DNA of 64,000 nt, taken from assembly GCF_051106095.1 (NCBI RefSeq), contig NC_135786.1, positions 215,147,001 through 215,211,000 on the forward strand, written 5' to 3'. The stretch is from Pogona vitticeps (taxonomy: Eukaryota; Chordata; Lepidosauria; Squamata; Agamidae). The translations under genes and the position numbers were made by a program. The notes below the pieces were generated by a model. That model was given only the letters and a program-made list of their open reading frames with translations. It searched no databases and had not been told where the DNA came from. Positions 1-52,990 of this stretch are shown one piece after another. The first letter of the stretch is position 1. Each line of letters starts with the position of its first letter.

Positions 1-3000
1 GCCTGCTGGACAAGGGTCTCTTCAAATTGGGAGAGGCCGTGATGCACTGCCTGCCTCCAGGCTGAACGATCAGATGTCAGAGTTTCCCATCTGTTGAGGT
101 CTATTCCTAAGGCCTTCAGATCCCGCTTGCAGATATCCTTGTATCGCAGCTGTGGTCTCCCTCTGGGGCGATTTCCCTGCACTAATTCTCCATATAGGAG
201 ATCCTTTGGAATCCGACCATCAGCCATTCTCACAACGTGCCCAAGCCAGCGTAGACGTCACTGTTTCAGTAATGTATGCATGCTGAAAATTCCAGCTCGT
301 TCTAGGACTACTCTATTTGGAACTCTGTCCTGCCAGGTGATACCAAAAATCCATCGTAGGCAACGCATATGGAAGGTGTTCAGCTTCCTCTCCTGCCGGG
401 CACAAAGGGTCCAGGACTCGCTGCAGTACAGGAGTGTGCTCAGGACACAGGCTCTATAGACCTGGATCTTGGTATGTGTTGTCAGTTTCTTATTGAGCCA
501 TACTCTCTTTGTGAGTCTAGAGAACATGGTGGCTGCTTTCCCAATGCGTTTATCCAGCTCGACATCTAGAGAGAGGGTGTCAGAGATGGTTGAGCCAAGG
601 TACACAAAGTCATGAACAACCTCCAATTCTTGTGTGGAGATGGTAATAGAGGGAGGTGAGTCCACACCCTGGCCCATGACTTGTGTTTTCTTCAGGCTGA
701 TTGTTAGTCCAAAGTCTTGGCAGGCCTTGCTGAAACGGTTCATGAGTTGTTGGAGGTCTTCAGCAGAGTGGGCAACAATGGCTGCATCGTCTGCAAAGAG
801 GAAGTCCCTCATGCACTTCAGCTGGACTTTGGTCTTTGCTCTCAATCTAGAGAGATTAAAGAGCTTTCCATCTGATCTAGTCCGGAGATAGACACCTTCT
901 GTTGCAGTTCCAAAGGCATGCTTCAGCATGACAGCAAAAAAGATCCCAAAAAGTGTTGGTGCGAGGACACAGCCCTGTTTCACTCCGCTTCGGATGTCAA
1001 AGGGATCTGATGTTGAGCCGTCAAAAACTACAGTGCCTTTCATTCCATCGTGGAAGGACCTGATGATGTTAAGGAGACGAGGTGGACATCCAATCTTGGG
1101 AAGTATTTTGAAAAGGCCATCCCTGCTAACCAAGTCAAATGCTTTTGTAAGGTCTATGAAGGCCACTAAGAGTGGCTGTTGTTGTTCCCTGCATTTCTCC
1201 TGCAACTGTCGGAGGGAGAATACCATGTCAGTGGTGGACCTATTTGGTCGAAATCCGCACTGTGATTCCGGATAGACTCTGTCTGCAAGCACCTGGAGCC
1301 TCTTCAGCACAACACGGGCAAGCAGCTTCCCTACAACGCTAAGAAGAGAGATACCACGGTAGTTATTGCAGTCACCCCTGTCACCTTTGTTCTTGTACAA
1401 CGTGACAATGTTTGCATCCTTCATGTCCTGTGGTACTCCACCTTCCCTCCAGCAGAGACAAAAGATTTCATACAGTTCGGTGATGATGATCTCCTTACCG
1501 CATTTCAGCACTTCAACAGGGATGTTGTCCCTTCCAGGTGCCTTGCCAGAGGTGAGGGAATCCAAGGCCGCATTTATTTCTGCTAGGGTTGGTTCGCTGT
1601 CCAGCTCTTCCAAGACAGGCAGGCACTCAATGTTATTTAATGCTTCTTCGGTTACTACATTCTTTCTGGAATATAGCTCGGAGTAGTGCTGCACCCAGCG
1701 TTCCATCTGCTGTGCTCGGTCCTGGATGATCACGCCTGTAGTAGACTTCAAGGGAGCAGATTTCTTCTGTAATGGACCTAAGGCCTGCTTGATACCATCA
1801 TACATTCCTTTGATGTTACCTGTGTCCGCTGCTATCTGTATCTGAGAGGAAAGCTGAAGCCAGTAGTCATTGGAGCATCTCCTGGCAGCCTGTTGGACTT
1901 GGCTACGAGCGGCTCGAAGAGCTTGCAGGTTGTACTCGCTAGGACAGGCTTTGTATGCTGCTAGAGCTCTTCTCTTATCCTCAATGGCTGGCATTAACTC
2001 CTCCGAATGGGCTTCGAACCAGTCAGCCATCTTTCTGGTCTTCTTGCCGAAGGTGGACAAGGCAGTGTTGTAGACAGTGTTCTTGAAGTGTTCCCATCGT
2101 TCAGGTGCATTTACATTTGCTGGACCTGGAAGGGTTTCCTCGAGTGCTTGGGCAAATTCCTTCACTTTTCTTTGATCGCGAGTCTTGTTGATGTCAATAC
2201 GTGGTCTTCCTTCCTTTTTCATGTGATACAATTTCTTTGTTCGCAGTTTTACTCTACTACACACCAGGGAGTGATCAGTATCGCAATCAGCACTCTGGTA
2301 GCTGCGTGTGATCGTAACACTAGGAAGGCTAGAACGTCTAGTGAGGATCAAATCGAGCTGATGCCAATGCTTGGATCTTGGATGTCTCCAGGAAACTCTG
2401 TGTTGCAGCTTCGTATTAAAGAATGTGTTGCTGACACAGAGACCATAGTAACAGCAAAACTCCAGTAAGCGTTGGCCATTTTCGTTCATCTTTCCAATGC
2501 CAAAACGGCCTAGACAAGTGGGCCAAGAATTGTGATCAGCACCAACTCTAGCATTAAAGTCTCCAAGAATGAACAGTGACTCTCTTTCAGGGACTTTTTT
2601 GATAGTAGCTGCCAGATCGTCGTAGAATTTGTCTTTCACTTCTGGAGTGGATGACAGTGTTGGTGCATATGCACTAATGAGGGTTACTGGTCCTGCTGAT
2701 GAGTGGAGCTGCAGAGACAGGATTCTTTCACTCCCCACAGTGGGTGGAACAATGCATCTCAGGAGAGTGTTTCTGACTGCAAAGCCAACACCATATTCCC
2801 TGGTCTCATTCGATGGTTTTCCCTGCCAGAAGAATGAGAAGTTTTTTTCTTTGACAGATCCCGAGTCTGGCAGTCTTGTCTCTTGCAGGGCAACAATGTC
2901 CATCTGCAGTCTACTCAGTTCCATGTCAATGACAGCTGTCTTGCGCACATCGTCTATTTCTTGCAGGTCGTTAGGAAAGCCGTAGTCAGGAAAGCCAGGG

Positions 3001-3310
3001 GTCATTGTCCGTACATTCCAGGTGCCCAGCTTTAGGGCAGAAGTTTTCTTATGATTGTTGCATGGTGCACAGTTGTCGATCTGCTTGTCGGGTTTCACCC
3101 TAAACCCCACGCACCCCGTGAGGTTAACAGACCGTGGCGAGGTAGCACCTTACTGGCTGGGGGCTGCCCAGCTTAAGGCGGGCGGTATCTACCTAGTGAG
3201 GTGCAATGACCTCTCCCACCGTCAGAAGTAGCCCCTGGCGTCCTGCTCTACGCCAATTGAGCAGAGACTTATAACCGGTAACTGCTACTTCCCGTGTTGT
3301 TTCGACGCTG
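1..3310 (-). mobile_element. RTE-like LINE, nearly intact, 3' end cut by window edge
   Basis: Autonomous non-LTR retrotransposon lying antisense in a VPS13B intron. Reading leftward from about 3,290 there is a GC-rich leader of about 180 bp and then a long ORF from 3,110. The element continues off the left edge, so its 3' UTR and tail are not seen. The right boundary is approximate: I saw no target-site duplication, and sequence up to about 3,500 might still be leader. The very long open frame in an intron implies a young insertion. Clade assignment (RTE-like, APE-type) rests on the endonuclease motif WNVRTM and on the C-terminal WLGHVVRM and PKDLLYGEL style motifs. It was not checked against a repeat library. 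Confidence -1.
3..3110 (-). pseudogene. LINE endonuclease-reverse transcriptase ORF with one in-frame stop
   Basis: The ORF opens at 3,110 and runs 950 codons to a TGA at 258-260. Past that stop the same frame stays open for about 85 more codons to the window edge. Visible in order are an APE-type endonuclease (LGTWNVRTM near residue 28, LQETRLPDSG near 75, ILGDFNARVG near 180, DTDHSLV near 277), a linker, and a reverse transcriptase (FIDLTKAFD, SGVKQGCVLAPTLF, and the catalytic box as FADDAA). A C-terminal domain follows, with LLYCSESWTLC and RCLRWIFGI. The TGA precedes CGT and the neighbouring residues read KQ-stop-RLRWLG, so it is plausibly a CpG-type CGA to TGA change (inference). One nonsense change is the only defect I see in about 1,035 codons. 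The product would nick target DNA and copy LINE RNA into it. It is not a host gene. Confidence -1.
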
Positions 3311-5409
3311 TATGCGAAGCTGGAGTGTCCTCTCCAGAGCACGAAGCCTGGGTAAAATAGTATGGAGGATAGGCTGTTACCCAAGCAGCAAATCCCAGAA
3401 GTATGCATTTATGAAAGGTCATTGCTGCTCTGTCAGCTGCATAGTCATCATAAGGTTTGTGCTGCCTGCCCCTCTTCCAGCCTTTGTTCCATAAATGGAC
3501 CAAACAATATATGCAAAAGGATCTATAGAACTTTGAGTTGAATCATCATTAATTTTAAGAGGGGTAAACCAGAAACACATAACAGCTCAATGTCATTTTA
3601 AAAAATTCCCCTTCTCTCTTCCTGCCTCTGTAACCAAGAGACCTCCTTCCTGAGACTGCGTCTGTATTTTGTGGAGGTTTGAACAAATCTGGAAATTTAA
3701 GACAGAGAGAGGGTGGCACAACTAGGATGGCTTAACATGCCACACCAGATACAAGCCTGAAATCCTCAGGTCTCCTCGAGTCTTTGTGGGAGTTCCTCTG
3801 GAGCATTTGCCCTTGTCTTCCTGGGTCTTTGCCAGCTTGTGTTAGTTGAGGTGGACAGCTCCCTCATCTTGGGTTCTTCGATACTTTTCCATCCCAGTAG
3901 AAAGTCTTAGGGGGAGTTTTAGGGACCCGGTGTCTTTCAGCTACTTATTTCAGAATATGAAACTGAACTTCAACTCCTCTCCACAGATCCTATAAAGCCA
4001 TTAACGCAAGAGCAAATAATTTCCTTGTTCCACACTTTTCTTCTTGCCTCATATATCATACTTTAAAACCAGCATTAGATGTTTATTAAGTATAAATTTT
4101 TTTCTGTTCTGGTTCAATACAGTACTCATATCTCATATCTAAAAGATGTCAGCATGTTCAGAGCTGCAGGAGAATACAGTACTTAGGTATTAGAAAGTAC
4201 TGTAAGTACTGACATTCAGCAGAGTCTAGCAAATAATATCAGTTTAAAAATTGAGGTGTATGGTCACTCTGAGCTTCAAATAAAAACTTCCCTATCAATC
4301 CACGCCTTTCATAAGAAAGGACTTCAATATAGTTTAGCTTGGCCTTCTCTTATTATCATGTCATGCCATTTATTTTAATGATCTAAAGAATTTCTGCCTT
4401 TTGCCCGCACAAACCAAAAATGGACTACAGTATTTTGTTGCAGACTAGGTTTTATTATTATCATTTTACACATATATTTATATGTTTTGCTATGTAATAT
4501 TGAAATGGTCTGTTGACTTATTCAGTAAAAACGTGTGTGTGCAACTAAGTTTTATACTGTATGGCTTATACAAAAAAAATCTCAGCATTAGTTCATACAT
4601 ACATATAGCTAGAAGGATGTCAGCATTCAGTGGTGGAAAATTATTATGAATCACTCCCACATACAGAAGTTTCCAATTGCGAGAAGCCTGTTACTGTTTG
4701 TGTAGGTTTTGCATAACTTGCCACAATTAAGGCTAATTGACAGTGGTGCATCTCATGTGACTGGTCACATGACTGATTACACAACTGCAGTGCATCTCAA
4801 CACTTCATTAGTTATACAAACCTACATGAACACCAATAAGATTATAGCCATTTTCTACTTGGTTCTTCTCAGCTTCAGTTTATAATAATCTAATATAATC
4901 TTAGAACCGCAGAGCTGGAAGGGACCATTGAGTCCAGTCCCTCTCAAGGAGGCACTCCCAACCTTTGGCTCCACAGCCAGATGCCTAAACCACTGAGCTA
5001 TCGAGCAGATCATTGATCTTCAACTGATTGTTCCATGTTGTTGCAGGGGAGGGCATGAATCACACCTCTGTGCAATCATGTATTCGTATAGAGGTTCACG
5101 TTTACCCCCCTTTGGAAATGGCCCTAATTGTTTCTTCACCAAAATATTGAAGCATTTCCCATTGTAAGCTCTTTTTCATTATTTATCATCAGAAAGGACC
5201 ACTAAATCTTTGATTAAAATAGAGTTCAGCATGCAGATTGGAGCCCATTGCTTAATGTCATATAAAATTAAGAGGAAAAGGTTTCTAGTAAAATGAACAT
5301 AAACTTTAAATGTGGACGATTACATTTTCAAGCTTCTTTTGTCTACACATTGAACTGAAAGTATTAAGATCAGAAAGTGCAAAGCATGGTAACATGCTTT
5401 TTGTTTTAG
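3311..5409. other. VPS13B intron, no gene seen, one SINE
   Basis: AT-rich intronic sequence between the LINE and the first exon in the window. Apart from the antisense SINE at about 4,893-5,007, I see no coding frame or structured RNA. The last bases before 5,410 form a T-rich tract ending in AG, a normal 3' splice site. Confidence -1.
4893..5007 (-). repeat. tRNA-derived SINE, CR1-type tail
   Basis: Antisense copy. On the - strand it starts with a tRNA-like A box (ATAGCTCAGTGGTTTAGGC), passes a segment with CTGTGGAGCC, and ends in CCAGCTCTGCGGTTCTAAG. That ending resembles the 3' end of CR1 LINEs, which implies mobilisation by CR1. Relatives in this window lie at about 13,779, 19,161, 31,708, 49,091 and 52,262. 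Confidence -1.
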
Positions 5410-45458
<40,049 letters not shown>

Positions 45459-47205
45459 TAATGTTCCATAGAAGGAGTCGTGTTTTTATTTTCAAAGTAA
45501 CATCTATGCAATTGTTTAATTTAAATTCTAAGTTTCAATCCCTGTGAAAATAGGCAAGTTTAGATTTGTGGACCTGTGCAGTAAAATAACACAATGTTTT
45601 AAACAAGAGTATATGTTCTGCTTAGCCAGTACAGAATATGGTGGTTCTCACCCTCTGTTTGAGGCAAACATTGCAGATGCTCAATAAATTACATTGGATT
45701 TTCTTATAAACTAGAGAATGTAACAACCGTACAACAATGAAAATCTCATGCTATTTAACTGAAAATCAGACATAGGGTAGAATGAATTTGGATGTTTCTT
45801 ATGGGACAGGAACACAAATGTGCCATTTTCCTATCCTCTCATTTAAGGTCTGCCAGTTTCTATTATTAGCAAAGTTTATAGCTCAGCTGTAGAAATTTGC
45901 TCAAGGCTGCAATGTTTATTCCAGTTGCTCCATCCTATGGCAGAACATTTCCTCCCACTAAGTCTGAAAGCATTGAAGTGGCTGTTTTAAGTTACTAGTG
46001 ACAGCTGGGTTTTAGCACTGCTCTAACCTTATAATGGCTTTCATTTTGTGACTGAAATTTTGCAAGACTTTAGTCCTTAATATAAACCAGTGCCTTTGTG
46101 TAGTTTGGAGAGCAAAATTGTTGACTACAGCATTAATTTATTTTTGAAACTTCCTGCCTGTTGTAATCTTATTTGCTCACCAGATTTTTCCTAAGATTTT
46201 TGAATGTATATACTGTTGTGAATTGTTTGGCAATATATAATTATGCAAGAAATGTAATTATTTTAACAGTGAGTAACATGCATTGTGTAAAGCTTTAGGA
46301 CTGATATGCCTCAGTCCAGTGTTCCAAAAAAAACACACCATAGTTAAAACTCAGTCTCAGAACCTAAGTATATTTTCTTGTGATCATTCCCACTGAAAAT
46401 AAGGTTTATATCCATGTACTGTGCTCAGAATACTTCTGTTGGTCGTATACCAATCAACATTACTATTCTTTCCAGTGTTACCTATAGGGTTGCCTATAGC
46501 TATATTGCTGAATCTGTTATCATCTTAATCTGTTAGCTCCTCACACCCACTGGACCTCTTTTGGCACACCTGATTGTCCATAAGGCTCTACCTTTAGGAC
46601 TTTCATAATGGCTATTTTCAAACAAATGTGATTTGGTTACATTTGTTTCATAGCCTTGGCTTTAGAAGAATCACTGATGCCATAACAAATAACTTTTGTC
46701 AAAATTGGATCAGCAGGTTCAATTTGATGATTAAGGCTATTGTTTGTTTCTATTTGAAAACTCTGTCTGAAATTGTTCTCTGACTCAGCTTTCAGAGCAG
46801 AAACTCCATGTTAATGTATAGCTTTGCTGTGCCTCAAAAATATCCTTAAATGAGGAAGTGAAATTAAATCAAGTCATCATCTCTAGCTATTATCTACTTT
46901 CCTCTGACATTTCTAGTACTTAATTTGCCACAAATACAGAAAGCTTAATAATATACAGATTTCATTATGCTTCTCATGTGCCGTTTTGTTACAAAGCTAC
47001 TTCTGCATAATCAGAAATGTGACTTCCAGTGTGAAGTGAGCACATGGGCTGCTAAAATTTCATAAGGCCTTGTTTACCTTAAAAAAACACGAACTTAAAA
47101 TATGTATGCGTCATTCCTCAATCTTTTACGAGTAATAAAAAGTTATATTGACAATGTTGCCCAAAGACTGATTCTCTCTCTCTCTCTCTGAGCTTCAGTG
47201 CAGCT
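45459..47205 (+). other. VPS13B: VPS13B 3' UTR and downstream sequence
   Basis: Non-coding, AT-rich. Candidate AATAAA poly(A) signals lie at 45,683-45,688 (nearest) and 47,134-47,139. Which is used cannot be told from sequence alone. Confidence -1.
45683..45688 (+). terminator. Candidate VPS13B poly(A) signal AATAAA
   Basis: First canonical hexamer after the stop codon, about 225 bp downstream, in AT-rich sequence. Not confirmed. Confidence -1.
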
Positions 47206-47213
47206 GCAATCAT

Positions 47214-47651
47214 TGAGTAGATGAGGAGGCCAACAAGGATGATCAGGAACTGGAAATCAAGACCTATGTGCAAAGTCTGAAAGAACTGTGCATGTTTAAC
47301 TTTGAGAAAAGACTAAGGGGAGATGTAGCACTTTTCAAATACTTAGGAGGACAGGCATATAGCGGAGGGGCAGGATCTGTTCTCAGGATCTGTTCTCAAT
47401 CATCTCACAGCGCAAGACATGTAATAATGGGCTCAAGCTACAGGAAGCTAAAGACATCAAAGTTTCCTGTTAGATTAGTATGACAATGGAGTCCATTACC
47501 TTGGGAGGTGCTGAGCACTTGAACACTAGAGACATTCAAGAGAAAAATGGACAACCATCAGTCAGATCTGCTTCGATTTGGATTCCTGCATTTAGCAGGG
47601 GGTGGACGTGATGGCCTTATAGACCCCTTCCAATTCATTTATTCTACAATT
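47214..47651 (+). mobile_element. CR1 LINE 3' end
   Basis: Typical CR1 ending: TTTGAGAAAAGACTAAGGGG, GGGCTCAAGCTACAGGAAGC, CTTGGGAGGTGCTGAGCAC, GGACAACCATCAGTCAGATC, and the end CCCTTCCAATTCATTTATTC. 5'-truncated and non-coding. Confidence -1.
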
Positions 47652-49090
47652 AACTACACTTTACAGATTAGAAACTACAGATTAGCACCAGTCACTTGGC
47701 TACCAAGGCAGTGCACAAGTTAACTGAGTATTGTGCCAGGAAATACATGGCTCCTGGCTGATGGGGGTAAACATTATAGTTTCTCATATCTAGTGAATGC
47801 GCACTCCTCCCCCCAATATATCCCATTATTCACCTTTCTGGTAGTCCAACCTACAAGACCCAGACCCTACAAACACCTAAATTGTGCTCACCTTGAGAAA
47901 AGGCCCAGTTGGCTGTCTTCATGTCTTGCATAGGCCTAGCTTCCTGTTTGAAAAAGAAACTGCCCCAAGGGTTGCTGGGAAGTTTCCTTTTCAGACCAGA
48001 AATTGACAATATTAGTTTGCCTAAGAGGTTAAAGTGTGTGTATGGCTCTCTTGTATGTGTTGTAATCATTCACACTTTTGCTTCACTATTTCATTAAGTC
48101 CAGAACAGCCCTTGAAAATATTTTGGCAAAGATGGACTGCAGCCGCATCCCAGCTGTTCTTGGTTCTGCCTTCCTTCCAGCAATGACAGTACATATAGTT
48201 CTACATGATGGAAGCTGCTGATGGAATTTGTGTCTTGTGTATATACACTTGAACGTCCAATTTAAAAAGCCAGGAAATTCGTTGAAAAAAAAACCCACTC
48301 CAGTTTATGAATGTGGGATATTGTGGAAGTCTTCCAGTCCTGGAACATTAAAGTTTTGTGACTAATATAACTTTTATCTCTCTGCTCAGCTTAACAATGT
48401 TGTTATGCTATGAAGCAAAGAATTTCAGAGGTTTTGACATAAGTACTTTATTTCACGAACAATACTATAGTACGTGATGTGCATTAAAGATTTAAAGGTA
48501 CAGGTCAACCACTGGAACACTTATGTTCAGTTGTCAAGTAACCAAGTCTGAAAGAAAAAACACAAAAATGTTAGCATTAAGGTTCTGTTCTTTTCAAGAG
48601 ACTTTTTTTCTATACTGCTGTTTATACAGTGGCTGAAATCCTGTTTCTTAGCAAAATAAGTTGTGCTAGAGAAAACCCACTAAATTGGTGGGGATTTGGC
48701 AAATCAACTCCTCTAAGTTCTACTAATTAAATGGACCTAACTCTTTCTACAATTTACTTTAACACAGTAAGTGCAACTATAGTAGGTCCATCTGAAACAA
48801 CAGAACTTACAGAGGTTGACACTAAATCTACTCTAGCGCAACAAATCTAGTGCAACATACTATGCTAAGCAACAGGGTATTACCCAGTGTTTTTTTAAAT
48901 GCTCCATGACTTCTAGTTTATATAATAAAGGTGTCAAAGGTTAAAGCTTAAAATTACTACTTTTTTGTTTATATACAATGAAATGAAATGCAACTGCATG
49001 TACAATAAGCTGCACCAGTGCAGCTTAACAAACCTATGCTTTCATCAACTGAGTTTTGAAAAAGGGCTGAAAATACAAATGCAGCAATAT

Positions 49091-49186
49091 AATTCAGAGC
49101 TCAAAGAGACCCTACAGATCACTGAGTCCAGCCCCTGTCAAGGAGGAACAATGAATGACCTCTTCCCTAAAAGACTGGCTCTGCAG
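49091..49186 (-). repeat. tRNA-derived SINE fragment, CR1-type tail
   Basis: Antisense. Tail half with GAGTCCAGCCCCTGTCAAGG and a trace of the middle (GGCTCTGCAGG). Diverged. Confidence -1.
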
Positions 49187-49259
49187 GTATTGCTTTTCTT
49201 GATCTACTTTCCTTTGCTTCTCTTAAGAAAAGACCAAAAATCACGAAGGGACATTATTA

Positions 49260-49922
49260 TTTATTTGCTTGTCTGTTTCTTTCATGTTTATCCCACTTTT
49301 TCTATAATGAGCTCAAGGGACCATACATAAGTTTCTCCTCTCCACTTTCACTCTCACAGCAACTCTGTGAGATAAGTAAGTGTTGGAGTCACGAAGTGAG
49401 AAGGCTGATGGGCTTTGTGATGATCACCAGATAATTAGGATAGCAAATAGTCTCTTAGAGATAGAAGTTAAAGAAGTAAGCCACACACAGGGATGTCTGC
49501 TAGCAGTGCTCCTGATGGGCGACTAGTCTGAGGAAGCAGAGTGAAAAGTCTCCTCTGCCCTGCCCCCAGGAGGACTGTGCTTTTATTAACCTTACAAGCT
49601 CACAGATAGTTGACAGAGTTCAGATAGGACAATGGTTACATAATGCCATTATGATTGGCCCAAGGAAGGGCAATTAAGCAAGCTCTCTATCACCTATGAG
49701 AAAGAAGAATGGTGGGCAGTCATGCCCCTCAGAAGCAGCTGTGACATCATCCAGGAGGGTTTGCCCTCTACTGTAGATTAAGCCAACAGTTTAGCAACCT
49801 TGGGAATGGTACCCCCACAGGTAAGGCTGAAAATGTGTGACTATGGCCTAATGTCTCCTAGTAAACCCCAAACTTCCTGATTTGTAGTTCAGCACTCTAA
49901 CCGCTATACAGTACTACACTGG
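49260..49922 (-). repeat. tRNA-SINE (antisense) split by a solo LTR
   Basis: The left piece (about 49,280-49,380) and right piece (about 49,820-49,922) belong to one antisense SINE-like unit. The right piece ends in GCACTCTAACCGCTATACAG, the complement of the tRNA-like head seen at 51,648. The LTR listed next sits between them. Confidence -1.
49381..49819. mobile_element. Probable solo LTR of an endogenous retrovirus-like element
   Basis: 439 bp starting TGTTGGAGTC and ending CCCCACA (5'-TG...CA-3'). It is flanked by AGTAAG on the left and GGTAAG on the right, a 6-bp duplication with one difference, and interrupts a SINE. It has no coding remnants, consistent with recombination between two LTRs. 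It looks moderately old. The family is not identified. Confidence -1.
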
Positions 49923-50339
49923 TAATACCCAGAGAAGAGAGAAACAAAAGAACTGATAGTAATCTCAGAAGAGTGAGGCAAAAGAACTCAAGGCAAACTA
50001 ACTTTCGGCTACTGGTGGTCTGGTGGATGCAAAGCTGAACAGACATCCTGTACACAGTTTGAAAAACGTATGCTAGACAATATCTATCCCACTTGCTCTA
50101 TAATTTTATTTTCTGGGCCCAACGTATTTGCCATTGTCACTTTTCCTGTTTGTTTTTTTCACCGACACTGCTTTTCAATACAAAGCATATTACATTATGA
50201 AGTGGTGGCATATTGAACACAATTTAAAAAATCAAATTTGATTTATTAAAAAATAGTTAGAACTCAATGTTATATAGAAAAGCTTACTGAAAGATGGCTA
50301 CCCACTCTGTAGCCACCTGGGTAATACAGCATATTGTAC

Positions 50340-50480
50340 TATCAATCTATTTATTCATTCATTTATTTCATTTACATAGCACCCCACCCCGATAGTGCCC
50401 CAGCACTAGTCTCGGTGCTTAACAATGCAAAGTAACAAGGCATAACAAAACAAAAATATACTATTATAAAAACAGAGAAT
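50340..50480 (-). repeat. LINE 3' tail fragment (CR1/L2 type)
   Basis: (TTTATTCA)-like run followed by a segment with GCACCCCACCCCGATAGTGC and GGTGCTTAACAATGC, the pattern of antisense LINE tails. Family not resolved. Confidence -1.
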
Positions 50481-50652
50481 AAGCAAATAAGAAAATTAAA
50501 TCAATATGAAGTCATGATGGTGCAGTGTCTCAAATTATGAAGCAGGGCAAGAGGCCAAAAAGTTCATAATTCTTTGTCAAAAAGAAATGTGCATTTACAA
50601 TAATTAAACATCTTAAATTACTTGCACATTATCCAAGGATACCTGCCTATGA

Positions 50653-52840
<2,188 letters not shown>

Positions 52841-52990
52841 TTGGCGCACGCGCGTCCCGGCGGCTTGCCTCGACTACGGCAAGCGCTCAGGTCAAACTTC
52901 CTCAAGAAGCGGAGCTTCCTCCAACCAAGAATGGGAGGAGCACATCGTAGGTAAGGGCGAGGGAGGGGCTGTTCTCCTTTCTGCGTCAAG

